Assembly (NCBI GenBank): GCA_947385365.1
Contig: CANDKT010000005.1
Span: 1-45,904, forward strand
Direction of reading: 5' to 3'
DNA: 45,904 bases
From: an uncultured Bacillota bacterium
GTDB lineage: Bacteria; Bacillota; Clostridia; Oscillospirales; Oscillospiraceae
The notes under the pieces are model-generated. The model did not search any database and was not told the origin of the DNA. It was given only the letters and a program-made list of their open reading frames with translations. The first letter of the stretch is position 1. Each line of letters starts with the position of its first letter. The position numbers were made by a program, and so were the translations under genes. Below, one piece after another: positions 23,295 through 30,558 of this stretch.

Positions 23295-25681
23295 GGATCA
23301 AGAAAATGACGGCCACGTTTGGCGTTCTGAACAAGGCGAGTTTGGAGCTGGACGCCGGTTTGAATCTGATCTGCGCCCCCAACGAGAGCGGGAAATCTAC
23401 CTGGGCGGCGTTCTGGAGAGCGATGCTGTACGGTCTGGACACGCGGGAGCGGGACCGGAAGGGCTACTTACCGGAGCGGAAGCGTTACCTGCCCTGGTCT
23501 GGCGCGCCGATGGAGGGAGAAGTGGAGCTGGAATGGGAAGGCCGGGACGTGACGATACGCCGTGGTCCGCGTGGGAACGTCGCGTTTGGAGCGTTCTCGG
23601 CGGTGTACACGGGGACGGAGGAAGCGGTTCCTGGATTGACGGCGGCCACGTGCGGGGAGCTGCTCACGGGGGTGAGCCGGGAGGTGTTTGAACGCTCCGC
23701 GTTCATCGGCTCGGGCGGGAACCTGACGGTGACCGCCGCGCCGGATTTGGAGAAGCGCATCGCGGCGTTGATTTCGTCGGGGGAGGAAGACGTGTCCTTC
23801 TCGCAGACGCAGGAACGCTTACGGGAGTGGCGCAACCGGCGAAAAGTGAACCGCAGTACCGGTTTGATTCCTCGGTTAGAAGGGGAATTGGCGCAGACAA
23901 TGGCGGCGTTGGACACGCTGGCGTCCATCACGCAGGAGGTCACGCAGCTGGAAGGGGAACGGGTCGGTCTGGCGCGGGAGTGCGCGCGGTTGGAGGGCAG
24001 TTTGGAGTCGCTCCGGCAGCAGGCGCGGAGCCAGCTCAACCGCCGCTGCGCGCAGGCCGGGAAGGACTTGGCGGAGGCGCAGGCGCAGTTGGACGCGCTG
24101 CACAAGGAATCGGCGCGTTTTGGGGTTCTGCCGTCCAAGGAGGAGCTGAAGCGTTACCAAGGGGAGCTGCAATACTTACGCGTGTTGGACGAGGAGATCC
24201 GGCGCGGCGAGTCCGACGTGGAACAGGCGGACGCGAACGACGCACAGGCACAGGAGGCGCTGCAAGCGGACCGTCGTTTTGCGGGGCTGACGGGGGAGGA
24301 AGCCCGTGGACAAGCGGAGGCGTGCCGTCTCAGCTACCAGGAGCATTTGGAGAAGGCGGTGGCGTTCGGGAGACGGTTCTGGCTGTTCCAAGGGTTAGGG
24401 GTTCTGCTCGGCGGCGGGCTTGCGGGGCTGTCGCTGACCGGGACGCTGACGCTCCCGATTTGGGCGGGAGCGGGGGTTTACCTTGCGTTTGCGGTCTTAT
24501 CGGCGGTTGCGTTCCGGGGCCGGAACGAGCGGCGGCGGCAAGCAGCGGCGTTGTTGGAGAACTGGCAGGTCTCCAGCTTGGAGGAGCTGCACCAGAAGGC
24601 GGAGGAATACGTTTCGCTCTGGCGCGCCGCCGAGGAGGCGAACCGCTACGCCAAAACGGTCCGTTTGGCGGTGAACGAACACCGGGTCCAGCGGGAGAAC
24701 AGCCGCGCCGGACTGCTTACGTTCGTCCACGGGTTCGCGCCGGAGATACGGGATCTGTTCGGCTGTTCCGCCGCGCTGTCCCGAGCGTTAGGGTTGGAAC
24801 ACGACCTGGCTTTGGCGGAGGAACGGGTCGCGGAACGCCGCCGTCGCCGGGAGGATCTGCTGGCGCAGGGCGGCAGCGACGAAGCGATCCCCATACCGGG
24901 CGCGTTGCCGGAGAAAACGCCGGAGGCGTTGGAGGCGGATCTGGCGGCGGCACGGGCGCGTCTGGAGCAGACCGATCAGGCGCTCAACCGCGCCCGGGGC
25001 CGTCAGAGCGCGGCGGGAGACCCGGCGGCGTTGTCCGCCCGGCAGGAGGAGTTGGAGACGCAGTTAGCCCGCCGCCGTCAGGAGTACGACGCCTTGACCC
25101 TCGCGCTGGAGGGCTTGGAGCAGGCCAACGCGCGGCTTCAGGAGCGGTTTTCGCCCGCCCTCAACCAGCTGACGGGACGTTATCTGGCTCGGCTCACCGG
25201 GCAGCGTTACGCGTCCGTCTCGCTGGACCGGAACCTGGAAGGTTCCGCGTCGCGGCCGGAGGACGTGCTGGGGCATAGCAGTCTGTATCTGTCCAGAGGG
25301 ACGGCGGATCAGCTGTACTTAGCCGTCCGGCTGGCCATCTGCCAGCTTTGTTTGGAGAAGGAGAACCCGCCGCTGCTGTTGGACGACGCCTTAGCGGCGT
25401 TTGACGATGAACGCATGGGGTATGCGTTGGAGTTGCTTCAAGAGTTGGCCGCACAGCGGCAGGTCATTCTGTTCACCTGTCAGAGCCGGGAAGGCGACAA
25501 GTTGGGGCTCCGCCCCAAACCCCGCCAGGGCTCCGCCCTGGACCCGCCAGGGGGCCAGCCCCCTGGACCCCGGGACCGGACCGGCGTGGGAAGTGAGAAT
25601 GACGTTTTGGGGATCACGCGCGGGTGCGGTTCATGTAGAACCCCAGGCCCGCGCCGCACAGACCGCCGACGATATGGGTGA
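23291..25681 (+). CDS. YhaN-like SMC/Rad50-type ATPase with an aberrant C-terminal tail
   Basis: 796-residue AAA/ABC-type ATPase. Walker A APNESGKSTW lies near residue 33-42, a long coiled coil with two GGLAG-type membrane-like or hinge segments lies in the middle (about 360-430), and the C-terminal ATPase half has YLSRGTADQLYLAVRLA (signature) and LLLDDALAAFDDER (Walker B). It should work with the YhaO-like nuclease. ATG 23291 overlaps that gene's stop; the open frame runs back to 23144 inside it. After QVILFTCQSREGDK (about 735) the frame enters a GC-rich hairpin element and 60 further residues of proline-arginine-rich tail that look non-native. The tail overlaps the rhomboid gene by 68 bases. 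Confidence 0.87.
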   Translation: MRIKKMTATFGVLNKASLELDAGLNLICAPNESGKSTWAAFWRAMLYGLDTRERDRKGYLPERKRYLPWSGAPMEGEVELEWEGRDVTIRRGPRGNVAFGAFSAVYTGTEEAVPGLTAATCGELLTGVSREVFERSAFIGSGGNLTVTAAPDLEKRIAALISSGEEDVSFSQTQERLREWRNRRKVNRSTGLIPRLEGELAQTMAALDTLASITQEVTQLEGERVGLARECARLEGSLESLRQQARSQLNRRCAQAGKDLAEAQAQLDALHKESARFGVLPSKEELKRYQGELQYLRVLDEEIRRGESDVEQADANDAQAQEALQADRRFAGLTGEEARGQAEACRLSYQEHLEKAVAFGRRFWLFQGLGVLLGGGLAGLSLTGTLTLPIWAGAGVYLAFAVLSAVAFRGRNERRRQAAALLENWQVSSLEELHQKAEEYVSLWRAAEEANRYAKTVRLAVNEHRVQRENSRAGLLTFVHGFAPEIRDLFGCSAALSRALGLEHDLALAEERVAERRRRREDLLAQGGSDEAIPIPGALPEKTPEALEADLAAARARLEQTDQALNRARGRQSAAGDPAALSARQEELETQLARRRQEYDALTLALEGLEQANARLQERFSPALNQLTGRYLARLTGQRYASVSLDRNLEGSASRPEDVLGHSSLYLSRGTADQLYLAVRLAICQLCLEKENPPLLLDDALAAFDDERMGYALELLQELAAQRQVILFTCQSREGDKLGLRPKPRQGSALDPPGGQPPGPRDRTGVGSENDVLGITRGCGSCRTPGPRRTDRRRYG
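25504..25566. repeat. GC-rich triple-hairpin element inside the end of the YhaN-like gene
   Basis: Three perfect inverted repeats lie in a row: GGGGC-TCC-GCCCC (25504-25516), CCAGGGC-TCC-GCCCTGG (25525-25541) and CCAGGGGG-CCAG-CCCCCTGG (25547-25566). The stems share CCAGGG and GCTCCGCC modules. Such short GC-rich mobile hairpin elements are common between genes of Clostridia; here the element is read in frame. It could also serve as a terminator between the two convergent genes. Confidence 0.7.
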
Positions 25682-26198
25682 GGTGAGAGATGTTATCCTG
25701 AGCGGCGACCGCGTCCACAACCTCGCCGCCCAGGTATAGGATTACGACCAGGATGAGGGTGAGGGGAATGGAGCCGCTGCGCATACCGGACAGGGAGGAC
25801 AGCACGATCAGCATGAAGACGATACCGCTTGCGCCCAGCAGAGCGGTGTGGGGGAAGAGCAGCACTTGCACAAGTCCGGAGACCAGAGCGGTCACGGCGA
25901 TACAGGCCAGCAGGCGGAGCGAACCGTATTTTTCTTCCAAGGGCGGGCCGATCACGAGCAGGAGCATCATGTTGCTCATATAGTGGGCGTAACCGGCGTG
26001 GCCCAGCACGTGGCCCAACACGCGGACGTAGGAGAGCGGGTCGGAGAGAGGCGCGCGGTAGACGCTGAAGAGGGACAAGGTACTCCACCCGCCGGTCAGC
26101 GCGTCCAAAGCCAGCGCGGCCAGGGAAATCAAGGCGAACGTGAGTACCACGGGGGAGTTATACTGGACGGACAGCGGTGATTTTTTGGATTCGTTCAT
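25614..26198 (-). CDS. Rhomboid-family intramembrane serine protease
   Basis: 194-residue protein with about six membrane helices. Rhomboid catalytic residues are present: serine S124 in LLGASGIVF and histidine H175 in SHLTHIVGG; HYMSNMM supplies the H72/N76 oxyanion pair. Rhomboids cut membrane-spanning substrates; the substrate here is unknown. ATG 26198 follows AGAGGTGG. The gene lies 11 bases below serA on the same strand and may be co-transcribed with it. Its 3' end overlaps the tail of the YhaN-like gene. Confidence 0.9.
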   Translation of the reverse strand: MNESKKSPLSVQYNSPVVLTFALISLAALALDALTGGWSTLSLFSVYRAPLSDPLSYVRVLGHVLGHAGYAHYMSNMMLLLVIGPPLEEKYGSLRLLACIAVTALVSGLVQVLLFPHTALLGASGIVFMLIVLSSLSGMRSGSIPLTLILVVILYLGGEVVDAVAAQDNISHLTHIVGGLCGAGLGFYMNRTRA

Positions 26199-26209
26199 GG
26201 GACCACCTC

Positions 26210-27382
26210 TTAGTGGTTCAGCACCCGGACCCGGATGACGTCAGGGATGGCGCGCAGTTCACGGGCTACGCCCTCGGTCAGGCGGGTATTGACGTCCACC
26301 AGCGTGTAGGCGTAATCCTTCCGGGATTTGTTGGTCATGTTCTCGACGTTGATGCCGTCGTTGGAGAGGGTGGTCATGATCTGGGTCAGCATAGCGGGCA
26401 CGTTCTTGTGGATGACGCACAGGCGGGCGATCCCGCTCCATTCCTGCGTGACCTCGGGCAGGTTGACGGAATTGCGGATGTTGCCGTTCAGGAGGTAATC
26501 TTCCAGCTGACGCACGGCCATGACCGCGCAATTTTCCTCGCTTTCGGGCGTGGACGCGCCTAAATGCGGCAGAGCGATCACGTGGGAGACGGTTGCGATC
26601 CGGTCGTCGGGGAAATCGGTCACGTAGCGCGCCACACGACCAGATTCCAGAGCGGCGATCATGTCCTCATCGTTGACCAGCCCGCCGCGGGCCAGGTTGA
26701 TGATCCGGACCTGACCTTTCATTTTGCGGATTGCCTCCGCGTTGATGGTGTCCTTGGTGGAGTTGTTGTAGGGGACGTGGATGGTGATGTAATCGCTGAC
26801 GCGATACAGTTCGTCCACATTGGAGACCACGTGGACGTGGCGGTCCAATCGGAGAGCGGTTTCCACAGAGAGGAAGGGGTCGTAGCCGTAGACGTCCATG
26901 CCCAGATCCAGAGCGGCGTTGGCCACCAGCACGCCGATTGCGCCTAACCCGATGACGCCTAACGTTTTGTGGTAGAGTTCCGGTCCGGCGAAGGCGGACT
27001 TCCCCTTTTCGACGGCCTGAGCCAGGTCGACTTTTGGGGTGTGGGCCTGTTCCTGCACCCAATCCGCGCCGCCCAGGATGTCACGGGAGGCGATGAGCAT
27101 CGCGGCGAGGACCAATTCCTTGACCGCGTTGGCGTTTGCGCCGGGGGTGTTGAAGACGACGATTCCGTTTTCGGAGCAGCGGTCGACAGGGATATTGTTG
27201 GTCCCGGCTCCGGCGCGGGCGATGGCCCGCAAACTGTCAGGAAATTCGTAGTCCTGCATCGGCGCGGAACGCACGAGGATACCGTCTTCCTCAGTGAGGT
27301 CGTCTCCGGTTTGGAAGCGGCTCTTGTCCAGCTTGGAGAGCCCGACGGAAGAGATTTTGTTTAGGGTTTTGATACGATACAT
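26210..27382 (-). CDS. serA: D-3-phosphoglycerate dehydrogenase
   Basis: First step of serine synthesis, oxidising 3-phosphoglycerate to 3-phosphohydroxypyruvate with NAD. The 390-residue product has an N-terminal substrate-binding part with GAGTNNIP, a Rossmann NAD site GLGAIGVLVAN, the catalytic HLGASTPESEENCA region and a C-terminal ACT domain from about residue 315 (VIHKNVPAMLTQIMTTLSN), which usually binds serine for feedback. It is the short form without the long extra regulatory domain. ATG 27382 is chosen; the longer frame (to 27448) lacks a ribosome site. Only a weak GAGAG lies upstream. serC lies 1.4 kb away on the same strand, separated by a plus-strand channel gene. Confidence 0.95.
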   Translation of the reverse strand: MYRIKTLNKISSVGLSKLDKSRFQTGDDLTEEDGILVRSAPMQDYEFPDSLRAIARAGAGTNNIPVDRCSENGIVVFNTPGANANAVKELVLAAMLIASRDILGGADWVQEQAHTPKVDLAQAVEKGKSAFAGPELYHKTLGVIGLGAIGVLVANAALDLGMDVYGYDPFLSVETALRLDRHVHVVSNVDELYRVSDYITIHVPYNNSTKDTINAEAIRKMKGQVRIINLARGGLVNDEDMIAALESGRVARYVTDFPDDRIATVSHVIALPHLGASTPESEENCAVMAVRQLEDYLLNGNIRNSVNLPEVTQEWSGIARLCVIHKNVPAMLTQIMTTLSNDGINVENMTNKSRKDYAYTLVDVNTRLTEGVARELRAIPDVIRVRVLNH

Positions 27383-27508
27383 AGGGATTCTCTCAGACCT
27401 TTCCTTAAAAAATACGCCTGACGCGAGACCGAAACGCGGCTGCGGCAAGCGGTCCAGGTGTTTGGGAAGTTCAGGGGCTTACGCGCCCCGGAAAGAAGGT
27501 GACGGTCT

Positions 27509-28768
27509 ATGACGCAGCTGCCGGAATGGGGGCGGAAAAGTTTACGTTCCTGTGGATTTTTCGTCAAGTGGGTCCTGTACGCCAGTTTAGTCGGCGGGTT
27601 GGTGGGACTGGTCGCGGTCGCGTTTCACTTAGGCATCGACGGCGCGGCGGAGCTGCGCAGCGAGTACCCTTGGCTGATCTGGCTGCTGCCCGCGGGCGGC
27701 GCGGCAATCGTGTTATTGTACCGCGCCTGCGGCATGGAGAAGGACCGGGGGACCAATTTAGTTCTGGTGGCGGTCCGGGACGCGGAGCGGTTGAAACTGC
27801 GCACCGCGCCTTTGATTTTTCTGTCCACGATACTCACCCATTTAGTCGGCGGTTCCGCGGGCCGGGAAGGCGCGGCGTTACAGTTAGGCGGTTCGCTGTC
27901 CGCGTACATAGGCAAAAAGCTGCGCCTGGACGAGAAAGATGAACGGATCGTGGTTCTGTGCGGTATGGCGGCGGCATTTTCCGCGCTGTTCGGAACGCCT
28001 TTGACGGCCGCGCTGTTTGCGATGGAGGTGGTCACGGTAGGGCGGATGTACTACGCGGCTCTGGTGCCGTGTTTGATCTCCGCGCTGACCGCGCTGTGGA
28101 CCGCGCAGTGTTTTGGTCTGCATGAGGCTCCGGGTTATCTTGTGCCGGACCCGATTCCCGCGGCTCCGCTGTCCATGCTGCAAGTTTCGGTGTTAGGGGC
28201 GTTTTGCGCGGTGCTGTCCATCGTGTTCTGCGTTGTGGTGCATAACGCTTCCAGTCTCTACGCCAAGTACATCCCGGACGCGCGGCTCCGCGGTCTGGCA
28301 GGCGGGGCATTGGTGCTGACGCTCACGTTACTGGTGGGCAGTCAGACGTACAATGGCGCGGGGGACCCGGTGATCCGCCGCTTACTGGCCGGGGAGACGA
28401 TCCCGGAAGCGTTTGCGCTCAAGATTCTCTTCACCGCGCTGACGTTAGGCTCAGGGTTCCGAGGCGGTGAAATCGTCCCGGTTTTATTCACGGGGTGTGC
28501 GTTTGGGGTGTGGGCCGGACCGGTTTTCGGTCTGCCGCACGGGTTTTCCGGCGCGTTAGGCATGGCGGCGACCTTCTGCGGGGCGACGAACTGTCCGCTG
28601 TCGTCGATTCTGCTCTCGTTGGAGCTGTTCGGCGGGGAGAGTCTGCCGTTGTACGCGTTGTGCTGCGGGGTATCCTTTCTGCTGTCGGGCTACTACGGGC
28701 TGTACAGCGAGCAGAAGATCATCTACTCCAAGTTCCGGCCGGAGCGTCTGCACACGGACGGGGACTGA
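27509..28768 (+). CDS. CLC-family anion channel/antiporter, CLC-F-like
   Basis: 419-residue membrane protein with the CLC fold. Helix-F motif GGSAGREGAALQLGGS (about 114-129) and the later GGEIVPVLFTG segment resemble CLC-F fluoride/proton antiporters more than chloride CLCs: GSGIP at helix D is missing (TNLVLVAVRD is there instead) and the GxFxP loop reads GGEIVP. It should therefore export fluoride, but this is inferred from motifs. No fluoride riboswitch was recognised in the upstream 120 bases. ATG 27509 follows a GAAGGTGA site. The gene lies between and opposite to serA and serC. Confidence 0.85.
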   Translation: MTQLPEWGRKSLRSCGFFVKWVLYASLVGGLVGLVAVAFHLGIDGAAELRSEYPWLIWLLPAGGAAIVLLYRACGMEKDRGTNLVLVAVRDAERLKLRTAPLIFLSTILTHLVGGSAGREGAALQLGGSLSAYIGKKLRLDEKDERIVVLCGMAAAFSALFGTPLTAALFAMEVVTVGRMYYAALVPCLISALTALWTAQCFGLHEAPGYLVPDPIPAAPLSMLQVSVLGAFCAVLSIVFCVVVHNASSLYAKYIPDARLRGLAGGALVLTLTLLVGSQTYNGAGDPVIRRLLAGETIPEAFALKILFTALTLGSGFRGGEIVPVLFTGCAFGVWAGPVFGLPHGFSGALGMAATFCGATNCPLSSILLSLELFGGESLPLYALCCGVSFLLSGYYGLYSEQKIIYSKFRPERLHTDGD

Positions 28769-28771
28769 GGG

Positions 28772-28803
28772 AAGACCCGGAACCGGTCCAGGTTCCGGGT
28801 CTT
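28772..28803. terminator. Hairpin between convergent CLC and serC genes
   Basis: AAGACCCGGAACC, a GGTCCA loop, GGTTCCGGGTCTT. It fits the 41-base gap between the two stop codons and may end both transcripts, though it has no long T tract. Confidence 0.6.
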
Positions 28804-28809
28804 GCCGTC

Positions 28810-29895
28810 TCAATTCGCCCGGTCGAAGGATTGGATAAAGTCGCACAATTTTTCGACGCCTTCGAGGGGCATGGCGTTGTAGATGGAGGCGCGCATTCCG
28901 CCGGTTTTGCGGTGGCCTTTGAGGTTGACGAGCCCGGCGGCGGCGGCCTGTGCGACGAACTTTGCGTCCAGGGTCTCGTCTCCGGTGCGGAAGGTGACGT
29001 TCATAGCGGAGCGGGAATTTTTCTGAGCGTGGCAGCGGAAGAGGCGGGAATGGTCCAGGGTATCGTAGAGCAGACCGGCGCGTTTTTGTCTCAAGTCGAG
29101 CATACCCTGCAAGCCGCCGTTTTCGTCGATCCAATCCAGGACAAGGCCGAGCATATAGATACACCAGCAAGGCGGGGTATTGTACATGGAATCCTTGTCG
29201 ATCATGGTTTTGTAGTTCATCATCAAGGGGGTGAAGGGCAGCTCATGCCCGGCGAGGTCCTCGCGGATGACGACGACGGTGAGTCCAGCGGGGGCCATAT
29301 TTTTCTGTGCGCCGGCGTAGAGGATGCCGTACTGGGAGACGTCGACGGGCATGGAGAGGATATCGGAAGACATATCGCAGACCAGAGGGACGGAGCCGGT
29401 TTGCGGGACGTAGTCCCATTCGGTGCCGTAGATGGTGTTGTTGGAGCAGTAGTAGAAGTAGCTGGCGTCGGGATCCAAGTCGAGTTCTTCCTGACGCGGG
29501 ATACGGCTGTAATCGTTCTCGGCCATATCGGCGGCGAGGTGGATCTGGCCGTATTTTTTGGCTTCCTGGAAGGCCAGGTTGGAGAAGTTCCCGGTGACGG
29601 CGTAGTCGGCTTTTCCGGTCCGGCTGATGAGGTTGAGTGGGATCATGGAGAACTGACCGGACGCGCCGGTCTGGAGGAAGAGGATGCGGTAATTTTCCGG
29701 GACGTTGAGCAAGCGGCGTAATTTTTCCTGGGTACGTTCAAAGATGCCGAGGAAGAGTTTGGACCGGTGGCTCATTTCCATGACGGACATACCGGAACCT
29801 TGGTAATTGGAGATTTCGGCGCCGGCGCGTTCCAGCGCGGGCAGCGGGAGCATGGATGGGCCAGCGGCGAAATTGTAAACACGTTGGCGACTCAT
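28810..29895 (-). CDS. serC: Phosphoserine aminotransferase
   Basis: Second step of serine synthesis, turning 3-phosphohydroxypyruvate and glutamate into phosphoserine. The 361-residue PLP enzyme opens with VYNFAAGPSMLP, has the phosphate-binding TGASGQFS, a CDMSSDILSMPVDV region and the PLP lysine in YAGAQKNMAPAG. It ends with the conserved HRKTGGMRASIYNAM. ATG 29895 follows AAAGGAGT, after a leader with a near-perfect promoter. A CGCCCGT/ACGGGCG stem (29925-29948) lies in the leader. Confidence 0.96.
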   Translation of the reverse strand: MSRQRVYNFAAGPSMLPLPALERAGAEISNYQGSGMSVMEMSHRSKLFLGIFERTQEKLRRLLNVPENYRILFLQTGASGQFSMIPLNLISRTGKADYAVTGNFSNLAFQEAKKYGQIHLAADMAENDYSRIPRQEELDLDPDASYFYYCSNNTIYGTEWDYVPQTGSVPLVCDMSSDILSMPVDVSQYGILYAGAQKNMAPAGLTVVVIREDLAGHELPFTPLMMNYKTMIDKDSMYNTPPCWCIYMLGLVLDWIDENGGLQGMLDLRQKRAGLLYDTLDHSRLFRCHAQKNSRSAMNVTFRTGDETLDAKFVAQAAAAGLVNLKGHRKTGGMRASIYNAMPLEGVEKLCDFIQSFDRAN

Positions 29896-29955
29896 TGAGG
29901 GAGGACTCCTTTCGCTTTCACCATCGCCCGTGTCGATTCTTACGGGCGTCCTTCC

Positions 29956-29984
29956 ATTATAGTGAACTCTCCCGGAAGTGTCAA
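29956..29984 (-). promoter_or_regulatory. Consensus sigma-A promoter of serC
   Basis: On the minus strand TTGACA (29984-29979), exactly 17 bases, then TATAAT (29961-29956): a full consensus match, implying strong basal expression. Confidence 0.85.
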
Positions 29985-29997
29985 CAAATTCCCCGCA

Positions 29998-30032
29998 AAA
30001 ACGGCCCTGACTTTCAAATGTCAGAGCCGTTT
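29998..30032 (-). terminator. Terminator of the 30.0-32.5 kb minus-strand run
   Basis: On the minus strand AAACGGCTCTGAC, an eight-base loop region, GTCAGGGCCGTTT, then TTGCGG; one mismatch in the stem. It lies 43 bases after the hypothetical gene's stop. Confidence 0.7.
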
Positions 30033-30074
30033 CGCTTTATGGAGTGTGCAAATTTAGAGGACAACGCTATAGAA

Positions 30075-30512
30075 TCAGATCCTTTGAGCTTTCGCATGGG
30101 CAACGTATCGCCTTACAAATTCATCCAGGCAATCCGGTTCAAAAGCATAAACAATTCTCGTACCCCGCCCGGAATACTCCGTATTAGCGAGAATCTTTGC
30201 AATTTGGCCAGGAACAGGATTCACCTTCTCTTTTTTGACAGAAAAGTTAGTTGTTCCTCTTGCTCCTTCCCATAAATTCCACGCCACATAAACGTTATCA
30301 TCTGGAAAAAACTTTATCGCAAATAGATGTGTGTCCAGCCTTTTCCTGTGAGAGGTCGAGTGCTTATACACTTTTTGAACCGGCCTTGTTGCACAGCTGT
30401 ATTGAAACACAGAATCCGCATCGACACCATATTTTTTGCAAACTTGCTTCAGCAATGTATCTGCCTCTTTTTTATTTATGACTACACCTTCTTTACAGTC
30501 CTTCTTTGACAT
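30075..30512 (-). CDS. Hypothetical protein, basic, AT-rich
   Basis: 145-residue soluble protein with no signal peptide or membrane segment. It is rich in lysine and has VYVAWNLWEGARGTTNFSV and TEYSGRGTRIVYAF segments, which suggest an alpha/beta fold. I do not recognise a family. ATG 30512 has no clear ribosome site, and no other Met lies near the N-terminus, so the start is uncertain. It follows the repeat protein gene by 46 bases on the same strand and precedes a terminator, so it may be the last gene of that run. Its composition is much more AT rich than serC next door, as expected for an acquired island. Confidence 0.55.
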   Translation of the reverse strand: MSKKDCKEGVVINKKEADTLLKQVCKKYGVDADSVFQYSCATRPVQKVYKHSTSHRKRLDTHLFAIKFFPDDNVYVAWNLWEGARGTTNFSVKKEKVNPVPGQIAKILANTEYSGRGTRIVYAFEPDCLDEFVRRYVAHAKAQRI

Positions 30513-30558
30513 ATGAACAAATTTGTGCGAATTTCAGATTTGCTCATTTATGGGTTAA

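Noticed and set aside
27383-27508. Fluoride riboswitch upstream of the CLC-F-like gene
   Set aside because: The expected conserved GATG and TTCGCC-type pairing elements were not found by eye; cannot be excluded without a covariance search.
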